Of a stretch of 6,257 bases of DNA, positions 1 through 4,808 are shown piece after piece (position 1 is the first letter of the stretch; each line of letters starts with the position of its first letter). Source of the stretch: UKL13-2 sp031370625. Lineage in GTDB: Bacteria > Pseudomonadota > Gammaproteobacteria > Burkholderiales > Usitatibacteraceae. The stretch is from assembly GCA_031370625.1 (NCBI GenBank), contig JANMQR010000424.1, forward strand, positions 1 through 6,257. The letters are read 5' to 3'. The notes under the pieces were generated by a model. The model saw only the letters and a list, made by a program, of their open reading frames with translations. It did no database searches and was not told the DNA's origin. The position numbers and the translations under genes are program-made.

Positions 1-1
1 G

Positions 2-85
2 AAACAACACGATAAACGCGATACGGAAAAAGAGCGCGACTGGCAGCGCGAGAAGCAGCAGATCATGAAGACGAATCGCGTTTAA
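2..85 (+). CDS. smpB: SsrA-binding protein SmpB, C-terminal end (partial)
   Basis: This is the 3' end of a gene whose start lies before the window. The frame gives 27 residues beginning KQHDKRDTEKERDW and ending QQIMKTNRV before TAA at 83-85. The pattern H-D-K-R-D-T followed by a charged stretch with W, then REKQxIMK, is the typical basic C-terminal tail of SmpB. SmpB binds tmRNA and works with it to rescue stalled ribosomes; the tail enters the empty mRNA channel and folds as a helix at the decoding centre. Recognition rests on this tail only, but it is distinctive. The last 46 bp (40-85) are the first copy of a tandem repeat that continues beyond the stop, so the end of this protein has been re-made by duplication. 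Confidence 0.88.
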   Translation, partial: KQHDKRDTEKERDWQREKQQIMKTNRV

Positions 86-177
86 CCGGCAGCGCGAGAA
101 GCAGCAGATCATGAAGACGAATCGCGTTTAACCGGCAGCGCGAGAAACAGCAGATCATGAAAAACAATCGCATCTAA
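40..177 (+). repeat. Three tandem 46-bp copies of the smpB tail-coding segment
   Basis: Three head-to-tail units occupy 40-85, 86-131 and 132-177, each ending in TAA. Units 1 and 2 differ at one base. Unit 3 differs from unit 2 at six bases. Because 46 is not a multiple of 3, the three stop codons (83, 129, 175) lie in three different frames, so only unit 1 is part of the SmpB reading frame. Read in its own frame, unit 3 gives REKQQIMKNNRI, against REKQQIMKTNRV for unit 1. The differences are two silent Lys changes, Thr to Asn, and Val to Ile. This coding-like pattern suggests that unit 3 once was, or derives from, a translated tail. Confidence 0.9.
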
Positions 178-215
178 GCACGCGCTCATCTTTATTTTTT
201 TATTACTGGATTTTT
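178..215 (+). other. T-rich spacer between smpB repeats and tdk
   Basis: This short spacer contains several T runs (190-202 and 211-217), the last of which includes the first base of the tdk TTG start. A 6-bp pairing AGCGCG (137-142) with CGCGCT (181-186) sits just before the T-rich stretch and could weakly act as a terminator for smpB. Its loop is about 38 nt, so this is uncertain. No convincing promoter could be assigned. Confidence 0.35.
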
Positions 216-785
216 TTGGCCAAGCTTTATTTTCGTTTCGCCGCGATGAACGCGGGTAAATCAACATCACTTCTACAAGTCGCGCACAACTATGAAGAGC
301 GTGGTCAAAGCGCGGATATTTATACCGCCGCGCTCGATGATCGCGCCGGTGTTGGTCGTGTGAGTTCGCGCCTGGGTGTCACGCGCGAGGCAAATATTTT
401 TAACGACAGCACCGATTTTGCAGCGATCTATCGCGACAAGCCGCTGCCGTCCTGCATCTTGATTGATGAAGCGCAGTTTTTAACTGAAGCGCAAGTCACG
501 CAATTGCATCTGATGGCGCACACCACGGCTACACCCGTTATTTGTTACGGATTGCGCAGTGATTTTTTAGGCAATCCTTTTCCTGGTTCAAAGCGTTTGC
601 TGACGCTGGCGGATGATCTCGAAGAAATGAAAACCATTTGCCGATGTGGGCGCAAAGCCACAATGAATGTGCGGCTGGATGCATCAGGCGAGCGCGTCAC
701 CGAGGGCGCACAGGTGGAAATCGGTGGCAATGATCGCTACGAAGCGGTTTGCGCGCGGCGGTTTTACACGGGCAATTGCGGGTAG
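216..785 (+). CDS. tdk: Thymidine kinase (type II, TK1-like)
   Basis: Cytoplasmic enzyme that phosphorylates thymidine to dTMP with ATP in pyrimidine salvage. The 189 residues show the TK1-type P-loop (AAMNAGKST, residues 9-17), the Walker B/catalytic segment LIDEAQF (82-88, with Glu85 the expected base), the CYGLRSDF segment (110-117), and the C-terminal zinc/lasso domain with Cys142, Cys144 and Cys179. In E. coli-type enzymes I recall a His three residues after the last Cys; here that position is Arg182, so the metal site may be altered. The start is TTG at 216-218, giving MAKLYF, which fits the family N-terminus. No ATG lies nearby in frame, and only a weak GGA (208-210) stands in front, inside a T-rich stretch. 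It ends slightly earlier than the roughly 205-residue E. coli enzyme. Confidence 0.93.
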   Translation: MAKLYFRFAAMNAGKSTSLLQVAHNYEERGQSADIYTAALDDRAGVGRVSSRLGVTREANIFNDSTDFAAIYRDKPLPSCILIDEAQFLTEAQVTQLHLMAHTTATPVICYGLRSDFLGNPFPGSKRLLTLADDLEEMKTICRCGRKATMNVRLDASGERVTEGAQVEIGGNDRYEAVCARRFYTGNCG

Positions 786-854
786 CTGCGAATATCTCAG
801 CACGCAAAACCAACGTTCAGGTTTCCTCGTGTCGATTGGGTGTACAGTCATTTG

Positions 855-933
855 GTGAGGCCTGTGGTAATAGATGCGGAAACGCAAAAGCGCTACTTAG
901 CCTCACGGAAGTTGCGGCATGCCTTGCCGCAAC
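855..933 (+). ncRNA. Candidate structured RNA or structured 5' leader, no known class
   Basis: The 166 bases between tdk and the next gene contain no convincing coding frame but can fold well. Outer stem GTGAGGC (855-861) pairs with GCCTCAC (900-906). An inner stem GTGG (864-867) pairs with CTAC (893-896, one G-U). A top stem TGCG (875-878) pairs with CGCA (883-886) around a GAAA tetraloop, which is a GNRA loop. Right after it is a perfect 9-bp hairpin at 911-933. I compared it by eye with common riboswitch and small RNA classes and recognised none. It may be the 5' leader of the small downstream gene, since it ends just before that gene's ribosome binding site. Folding was judged by hand only. 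Confidence 0.35.
911..933 (+). repeat. Perfect 9-bp inverted repeat before the small HTH gene
   Basis: Arms GTTGCGGCA (911-919) and TGCCGCAAC (925-933) are exact reverse complements around a 5-base loop. No T run follows on either strand, so it is not an ordinary intrinsic terminator. It stops 6 bases before the GGAG at 940-943, so as RNA it could influence translation of the downstream gene, and as DNA it could be an operator, perhaps for the HTH protein itself. Confidence 0.7.
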
Positions 934-939
934 GAAACT

Positions 940-943
940 GGAG
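940..943 (+). promoter_or_regulatory. Ribosome binding site deciding a TTG start
   Basis: GGAG stands 8 bases before TTG at 952. This favours the TTG over the in-frame ATG at 919, which lies inside the left arm of the 911-933 hairpin. The ATG has a possible GGAAG at 907-911, so it is not fully excluded. Confidence 0.6.
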
Positions 944-951
944 CCCCTGCT

Positions 952-1191
952 TTGGCCCGCAAAAAATTAGCAACAGAGCCCGCTGTAGTTACCCCCACCC
1001 TACCCAGCCCGTGGACGGCAAATGAAGTGCGCATCTTGCGCGATTTGGCCAAGCACCATGCCTCGCTGGAGATGCTTGCTTATCATGTCGGGCGCACGGT
1101 TGAATCGATTCAGCAAAAGGCAAAGTCGATTAATCTTGCGCTGGGGCCGTCGAAAACATCAAAGCGAATCATCCGCAAACGCATCGCTTGA
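952..1191 (+). CDS. Small GcrA/SANT-like helix-turn-helix protein
   Basis: A 79-residue basic protein of unknown specific function. After a Pro-rich leader (to residue 20) comes a pattern starting at Trp21: WTANEV, then LRDLA (29-33), then a Ser followed by MLAYHVGRT (41-49), then a Lys-Ala pair and NLAL (61-64). The spacing W-T...L..LA....S...A...GRT......K....L.L resembles the DNA-binding N-terminus of GcrA and other Myb/SANT-like three-helix domains. The C-terminus (residues 65-79) is strongly basic. This suggests a nucleic-acid-binding protein, which is inference. The TTG start is chosen for the GGAG 8 bases upstream; starting at ATG 919 would add 11 residues. It converges with cbiX, with 9 bases between the stops. 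Confidence 0.68.
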   Translation: MARKKLATEPAVVTPTLPSPWTANEVRILRDLAKHHASLEMLAYHVGRTVESIQQKAKSINLALGPSKTSKRIIRKRIA

Positions 1192-1192
1192 A

Positions 1193-1213
1193 GCAAAGCT
1201 TTATTTGCTTTGC
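1193..1213. terminator. Convergent hairpin between the HTH gene and cbiX
   Basis: GCAAAGC (1193-1199) and GCTTTGC (1207-1213) pair perfectly around a 7-base TTTATTT loop, exactly between two convergent genes. The loop contains the cbiX stop codon (1201-1203). No real T run follows on either strand, so it would be a weak terminator at best; position is the main argument. Confidence 0.4.
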
Positions 1214-1572
1214 ACACCCGCAATGACCCACGCGGCAATGGCCTCCAGTAAGGAGTCGACCTCGCCGATGGTTGGCAGCACTTGAAAGTGAAGTCCGTGC
1301 GCGACGCGTGCGGCCTCAACCAATTCAGGTAAATCTTTTTTCACATGCCCGCCGCGCGCTAAAAATATTGGCGCAACGATAATTTCCTTCACACCGGTTG
1401 CGGCTAACTGCGCGGTCACATCAGCAAAATTTGGTTTCGCCGGATCAAGATAGGCCAGCGCCACTGGCGTCTGGGGGGATTTTGCCGCGATGATGTCTTG
1501 TAGTGCGAAAAACGGCTTCGACCATTCCGGATCGGCCGAACCGTGGCAAAGCAAAATCATGGCGCGCTTCAT
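1201..1572 (-). CDS. cbiX: Sirohydrochlorin chelatase, small CbiX/SirB type
   Basis: A 123-residue cytoplasmic class II chelatase that inserts a metal into sirohydrochlorin: cobalt on the way to cobalamin, or iron to make siroheme. The N-terminus MILLCHGSADPEW carries the catalytic-type His10, and GGHVKKDLP carries the second metal-site His76; length and motifs match the short single-domain CbiX proteins. Divergent placement from nasT and the nitrate genes makes siroheme synthesis (SirB-like, Fe) for nitrite reductase the likely role; the metal cannot be read from sequence. The start chosen is ATG at 1572 with purine-rich GAAAGAAG just upstream (1584 to 1577). A longer in-frame start at 1647 would add 25 residues not expected in the family and run over the sigma-54 promoter. 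No promoter was recognised for it. Confidence 0.85.
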   Translation of the reverse strand: MKRAMILLCHGSADPEWSKPFFALQDIIAAKSPQTPVALAYLDPAKPNFADVTAQLAATGVKEIIVAPIFLARGGHVKKDLPELVEAARVAHGLHFQVLPTIGEVDSLLEAIAAWVIAGVQSK

Positions 1573-1592
1573 TCGACTTCTTTCAAAAAACG

Positions 1593-1639
1593 TCAGCGCT
1601 GATGATAGCTGATCCTGTGCATCGTAGATAAATGCTGAT
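1593..1639 (+). promoter_or_regulatory. cbiX-nasT divergent region with GCTGAT repeats
   Basis: Between the two divergent starts there is a perfect 10-bp palindrome TCAGCGCTGA (1593-1602). GCTGAT occurs three times (1598, 1608, 1634), upstream of the nasT sigma-54 promoter. These could be regulator contacts, but they do not match the NtrC consensus and no regulator can be named. Confidence 0.3.
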
Positions 1640-1641
1640 GC

Positions 1642-1657
1642 TGGCACGGCAGTTGCT
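1642..1657 (+). promoter_or_regulatory. Sigma-54 promoter of nasT
   Basis: TGGCACG-N4-TTGCT at 1642-1657 matches the sigma-54 (RpoN) consensus TGGCACGNNNNTTGCW at every defined base, with GG and GC separated by exactly 10 bases. The predicted transcription start is close to G1668, giving a leader of about 30 bases that contains AAGG (1684-1687) before GTG 1698. This predicts expression of nasT under nitrogen limitation through an enhancer-binding activator such as NtrC. Confidence 0.88.
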
Positions 1658-1683
1658 GAATGAATCAGGGTATTCAGACAAAC

Positions 1684-1687
1684 AAGG
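1684..1687 (+). promoter_or_regulatory. Ribosome binding site deciding the nasT start
   Basis: AAGG lies 10 bases before GTG 1698 and inside the transcript predicted from the sigma-54 promoter. It supports GTG over the in-frame ATG at 1632, which lies upstream of the predicted transcription start. Confidence 0.6.
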
Positions 1688-1697
1688 TGCCACCACC

Positions 1698-2285
1698 GTG
1701 TTAAAAGTGATGCTGGTTGATGAGGATCCGGATCGCGCAGCCAATGTGCGTGAAGCGCTGACGCGCGCGGGATGCGAAGTCATTTCCACGCTCACTTCCG
1801 CGATTGAGCTATATGACCGCGTGAGTGAATCATTGCCCGACGTGATTATTATCGATACGGAATCGCCATCGCGCGACGTGCTGGAGCACATCACGTTTAT
1901 TTCTCGCGATCAGCCGCGCCCAATTGTTATGTTCAGCGGCGACCGCGGTGGCGATACCATTCGGCTCGCCGTGCGCGCGGGCGTGACGGCTTATATCGTG
2001 GATGGTTTGTCGGAGGCAAGGATTCAGCCAATCCTGGCGGTGGCCGTAGAGCGCTTTGAGGCCGAGCAAGAACTCAGGCGCGAGCTTAGCGAAAGCAAAA
2101 CCATGTTGGCTGAGCGTAAAGCCATTGAGCGCGCCAAGGGGCTCGTCATGAGGCAGGCCGCATGCGATGAAGAAACCGCCTTTCGCCATTTGCGCAAATT
2201 CGCGATGGATCGCGGCGTGAAGATGATCGATGCCGCCGAGACGGTTATTGCGATGGGACTGGTTGCACCCGGCAACAACGCTTAA
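1698..2285 (+). CDS. nasT: NasT, ANTAR-domain nitrate antitermination regulator
   Basis: A 195-residue RNA-binding regulator. Residues 1-120 form a receiver-like domain: LVDED (6-10), IIIDTESPSRD (50-60, Asp53 at the phospho-acceptor position), IVMFS (76-80), and AYIV (98-101) followed by Asp where true receivers have Lys. The TESPSRD and RDQPRPIVMF segments are NasT hallmarks. A charged helix (120-145) leads to the ANTAR domain (about 130-190) with ERAKGLVM (144-151), the CDEETAFRHLRK segment and a final three-helix bundle. In the known systems NasT binds paired hexaloop hairpins in nas leader RNA and prevents termination, and is held inactive by NasS when nitrate/nitrite are absent. Here the likely target is the nrtA leader hairpin at 2458-2471. 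GTG 1698 is chosen because an earlier ATG (1632) precedes the promoter. No nasS lies next to it. Confidence 0.93.
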   Translation: MLKVMLVDEDPDRAANVREALTRAGCEVISTLTSAIELYDRVSESLPDVIIIDTESPSRDVLEHITFISRDQPRPIVMFSGDRGGDTIRLAVRAGVTAYIVDGLSEARIQPILAVAVERFEAEQELRRELSESKTMLAERKAIERAKGLVMRQAACDEETAFRHLRKFAMDRGVKMIDAAETVIAMGLVAPGNNA

Positions 2286-2294
2286 TCGATCACA

Positions 2295-2311
2295 TCCACC
2301 ATTTTGGTGCA
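2295..2311 (+). promoter_or_regulatory. NtrC (GlnG) binding site
   Basis: The 17 bases at 2295-2311 match the enterobacterial NtrC consensus TGCACYANNNTGGTGCA at all but one base (C instead of G at the second position). The CACCA and TGGTG arms are perfect around TTT. The centre lies about 153 bp before the predicted nrtA transcription start, a normal enhancer distance for sigma-54 promoters. An adjoining TGCACC at 2308-2313 is only a partial second site. Confidence 0.78.
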
Positions 2312-2429
2312 CCGCAATATTGACACGCATCATGACGGCGCGTGGCGGCAACTTTTCAGCACTCTTAATTTGCGGCGAAGCCCGATCATTCGTCTATGAC
2401 ACCAGCGGTTTGCGAGAAAAATATTGGCT

Positions 2430-2445
2430 TGGCACGCGCATTGCT
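2430..2445 (+). promoter_or_regulatory. Sigma-54 promoter of the nrtABD-nasA operon
   Basis: TGGCACG-N4-TTGCT at 2430-2445 is identical to the nasT promoter in all conserved bases and matches the sigma-54 consensus, with 10 bases between GG and GC. The predicted start is near A2456, giving a leader of about 98 bases before nrtA. An NtrC-type site lies upstream at 2295-2311. Confidence 0.9.
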
Positions 2446-2457
2446 AAAGTTGGTTAA

Positions 2458-2471
2458 GGACAACGGCGTCC
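2458..2471 (+). promoter_or_regulatory. ANTAR (NasT) target hairpin with A1/G4 hexaloop
   Basis: GGAC (2458-2461) and GTCC (2468-2471) form a 4-bp stem around the hexaloop AACGGC. Position 1 is A and position 4 is G, the two loop bases that define RNA hairpins bound by ANTAR proteins. It begins about two bases after the predicted transcript start. Six loop bases plus G2468 (2462-2468) are also the 5' arm of the downstream terminator, so this hairpin and the terminator exclude each other. NasT, encoded just upstream, is the expected binder. Confidence 0.72.
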
Positions 2472-2516
2472 CATCCCGCGAGAAATATTTCTTGCGCGTA
2501 TGGGCCGCCGTTTTTT
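2462..2516 (+). terminator. NasT-controlled leader terminator before nrtA
   Basis: AACGGCG (2462-2468) pairs with CGCCGTT (2506-2512). Past one mismatch, CCCAT (2470-2474) pairs with ATGGG (2500-2504). An inner stem CGCGAGAA (2477-2484) pairs with TTCTTGCG (2489-2496, one G-T). The long hairpin runs directly into six T (2511-2516). This is a textbook intrinsic terminator, but it lies 37 bases before the nrtA start, between promoter and gene, so it acts as an attenuator. Relief by NasT through the overlapping hairpin at 2458-2471 is the natural reading. Confidence 0.82.
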
Positions 2517-2541
2517 ATTGGGCTTTTCAAATGCACACATC

Positions 2542-2547
2542 AGGGAG
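2542..2547 (+). promoter_or_regulatory. Ribosome binding site deciding the nrtA start
   Basis: AGGGAG stands 6 bases before ATG 2554. An earlier in-frame ATG at 2500 lies inside the terminator hairpin and has no such signal. Confidence 0.75.
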
Positions 2548-2553
2548 AACTAC

Positions 2554-3852
2554 ATGCAGGACGTGCCAAAAACTTCCACCTCCTATATCGAACCTAACGC
2601 ATCAATTGCACCGAACGCGGCGCGGCGCGACTTGCTCAAAAAAACTGCACTCATTACCGGCGGAGCTGCGCTGATGTCAATGATCCCCATCGGTACACGC
2701 AGCGCAGCGTGGGCGGCAGGCTCCGACGCGCCAGAGAAAAAAGAAGTCAAGATTGGCTTCATTCCGCTCACCGACTGCGCATCGGTCGTGATCGCATCCG
2801 TGATGAAATTCGACGAGAAATACGGCATCAAAATCATCCCGAACAAGGAAGCCAGCTGGGCAGCCGTCCGCGACAAATTGGTGAACGGCGAAAACGATGC
2901 ATCGCATGTGCTGTATGGCCTGATGTACGGTGTACATCTGGGCATCGGTGGGCCTAAAAAAGACATGGCGGTGTTGATGACGTTAAACCATAACGGCCAG
3001 GCAATCACGCTATCGAATCAGCTAAAAGAAAAAGGGGCAGTTGATGGGCCATCGCTGGCAAAACTGATCGCAAAAGAAAAACGGGAATATACGTTCGCAC
3101 AAACTTTCCCCACCGGCACGCACGCGATGTGGCTCTATTACTGGTTGGCGTCGAACGGCATTGACCCGTTCAAAGATGTGAAAAATATCGTGGTGCCGCC
3201 GCCACAAATGGTCGCGAATATGCGCGTCGGCAATATGGATGGATTCTGCGTTGGCGAGCCGTGGAATAACCGCGCCATTTTCGACAAGATCGGCTTCACC
3301 GCACAAACCACGCAGGACATCTGGAAGGATCATCCTGAAAAAGTGCTGGGTTGCACCGCTGAATTTGTGCAGAAAAACCCCAACACCTGCCGCGCCGTGA
3401 TGGCCGCGATTCTGGATGCGTCCAAGTTTATTGATGCGATGGGAAATCGCCGCAAAGTTGCCGAAATCATCGCCGACAAATCCTACGTCAATACCGCTGT
3501 GGACGTAATCGATCAGCGCCTTGCCGGTGACTACGATAACGGCATCGGCAAAAAATGGAAGGATGCGAATTTGATGAAATTCTATTCAGATGGTGCCGTC
3601 AATATGCCCTATCTCTCCGACGGTATGTGGTTCATGACCCAGCACAAACGCTGGGGACTGCTCAAGGAAGACGTCGATTACCTGAGGGTCGCAAAAGAAG
3701 TAAATCAGGTTGAACTTTACAAACAAGCAGCCGCAATGACGAAGACTGCCGTGCCAAAAGATGGCATGCGCACGTCAAAGCTGATGGACGGCTCGACCTG
3801 GGACGGCAAAGATCCGAAAGCGTATGCGGCCAGTTTCAAAATCAGAGCATGA
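2554..3852 (+). CDS. nrtA: Nitrate ABC transporter, periplasmic nitrate-binding protein
   Basis: A 432-residue solute-binding protein that captures nitrate (often also nitrite) in the periplasm and hands it to NrtB. It carries a twin-arginine signal: ARRDLLKK (23-30), a hydrophobic Ala/Ile/Met-rich stretch to about 46, and a likely cleavage after the AxA-type site near residue 54. There is no lipobox Cys, so it should be soluble rather than a lipoprotein. The mature part starts with VKIGFIPLTDCA (65-76). Trp102, Gln149, His190 and Lys263 lie in the segments that carry the nitrate ligands described for Synechocystis NrtA (my alignment by eye). The sequence also fits NasS-like sensors, but the Tat signal and position before the permease make it the transporter subunit. 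Expressed from the sigma-54 promoter at 2430, behind the attenuator. Confidence 0.93.
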   Translation: MQDVPKTSTSYIEPNASIAPNAARRDLLKKTALITGGAALMSMIPIGTRSAAWAAGSDAPEKKEVKIGFIPLTDCASVVIASVMKFDEKYGIKIIPNKEASWAAVRDKLVNGENDASHVLYGLMYGVHLGIGGPKKDMAVLMTLNHNGQAITLSNQLKEKGAVDGPSLAKLIAKEKREYTFAQTFPTGTHAMWLYYWLASNGIDPFKDVKNIVVPPPQMVANMRVGNMDGFCVGEPWNNRAIFDKIGFTAQTTQDIWKDHPEKVLGCTAEFVQKNPNTCRAVMAAILDASKFIDAMGNRRKVAEIIADKSYVNTAVDVIDQRLAGDYDNGIGKKWKDANLMKFYSDGAVNMPYLSDGMWFMTQHKRWGLLKEDVDYLRVAKEVNQVELYKQAAAMTKTAVPKDGMRTSKLMDGSTWDGKDPKAYAASFKIRA

Positions 3853-3889
3853 TTTTTCGTATCCTCACCGTAAATCTCTGGAGCAGATG

Positions 3890-4798
3890 ATGAGCGCCAC
3901 ACCTGCAGGTAATGTACTCGTGCCGAGTACGGACAAGGCAGCCGCAGTAAAAACAGAGCCTGCGCGTTTAGCCATCGTCGCGCTTCCCAAAGCACGCATT
4001 ACGGCGCACATACGCCCGCTGGTGATGAAGTTTGTCGAGGTGGCATTGCCGCCGTTATTGGGCATGCTGTTGTTCATCGGTGTGTGGGCGATTCTCGCGC
4101 AGACCAGCGATGGTCGCTTACCCGGGCCGGTTAAAACTTGGTGGTCTGCGGTGGATCTCTTTGCGCATCCGTTTTACCAAAAAGGCCCGAACGATCAAGG
4201 CATCGGCTGGAATATTGTCGCTTCGCTAAAACGCGTCGGCATTGGTTTTGGGCTGGCTGCCTTGATCGGTATTCCCATCGGCTTTTTGATTGGCCGGGTC
4301 GCGTTTCTGAACGCGATGTTCTCGCCGATCATCAGCCTGCTGCGCCCGGTTTCGCCACTCGCGTGGTTGCCGATTGGTTTGCTGGTGTTCAAAGCTGCCA
4401 ACCCGGCTGCCATCTGGGTGATTTTTATTTCTGCGATCTGGCCGATGATTATCAACACCGCTGTTGGTGTCTCGCGCGTGCCGCAAGATTTTATGAATGT
4501 CGCGAAAGTGCTCAACCTTTCCGAATGGAAAATTCTCACCAAAATTTTGTTGCCCGCCACTCTGCCCTACATCCTGACCGGTATTCGCTTATCGATTGGC
4601 GTGGCATGGCTGGTGATTGTCGCAGCTGAAATGCTTACCGGCGGCGTCGGCATTGGCTTCTGGGTGTGGGATGAGTGGAACAACCTGAACGTGGAGCACA
4701 TCATCATCGCGATTTTTGTGGTCGGCATTGTCGGACTGCTACTGGAGCAAGCGCTGATCATGATCGCAAAACGCTTCAGCCACGAATACAAGGCATAG
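3890..4798 (+). CDS. nrtB: Nitrate ABC transporter, permease
   Basis: A 302-residue inner-membrane subunit forming the channel for nitrate. A cytoplasmic N-terminus of about 50 residues precedes about six membrane segments (roughly 52-70, 113-135, 145-166, 172-191, 235-250, 270-292). The EAA loop that contacts the ATPase is seen at about 204-233 (VAKVLNLSEWKILTKILLP, then LTGIR). This matches the NrtB/SsuC/TauC permease family; nitrate is assigned from context. Two adjacent ATGs exist (3887 and 3890). GGAG at 3880-3883 is 6 bases from the second but only 3 from the first, so 3890 is preferred. It begins 37 bases after nrtA in the same operon. Confidence 0.92.
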   Translation: MSATPAGNVLVPSTDKAAAVKTEPARLAIVALPKARITAHIRPLVMKFVEVALPPLLGMLLFIGVWAILAQTSDGRLPGPVKTWWSAVDLFAHPFYQKGPNDQGIGWNIVASLKRVGIGFGLAALIGIPIGFLIGRVAFLNAMFSPIISLLRPVSPLAWLPIGLLVFKAANPAAIWVIFISAIWPMIINTAVGVSRVPQDFMNVAKVLNLSEWKILTKILLPATLPYILTGIRLSIGVAWLVIVAAEMLTGGVGIGFWVWDEWNNLNVEHIIIAIFVVGIVGLLLEQALIMIAKRFSHEYKA

Positions 4799-4808
4799 GG
4801 ATTTTTCC

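Noticed and set aside
855..933. Known riboswitch (cyclic-di-GMP, cobalamin, SAH) or SRP RNA
   Set aside because: Short resemblances such as ACGCAAAAGC are present, but the conserved cores of these classes are not.
1573..1647. Longer CbiX start at 1647 on the minus strand
   Set aside because: It would add 25 residues ahead of the usual MKRAMILLCHG-type start and overlap the nasT promoter.
1632..1697. N-terminal extension of NasT from ATG 1632
   Set aside because: The ATG lies before the sigma-54 promoter (1642-1657) and its predicted start at 1668, and the added 22 residues do not resemble NasT. GTG 1698 with AAGG upstream fits.
2306..2324. Second NtrC site overlapping the first
   Set aside because: Only the left half TGCACC is present; the right half does not match and the spacing to the first site is unusual.
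1830..2351. 173-codon minus-strand open frame opposite nasT
   Set aside because: It is a shadow of a well-identified gene, with no family resemblance and no ribosome binding site pattern that I could support.
2500..2553. Longer NrtA start at ATG 2500
   Set aside because: It lies inside the terminator stem, has no ribosome binding site, and adds residues before the Tat signal. AGGGAG supports ATG 2554.
4138..4629. 163-codon plus-strand open frame inside nrtB
   Set aside because: It is out of frame within a clear permease gene, and the Trp/Arg/Cys-rich composition is typical of a shadow frame.
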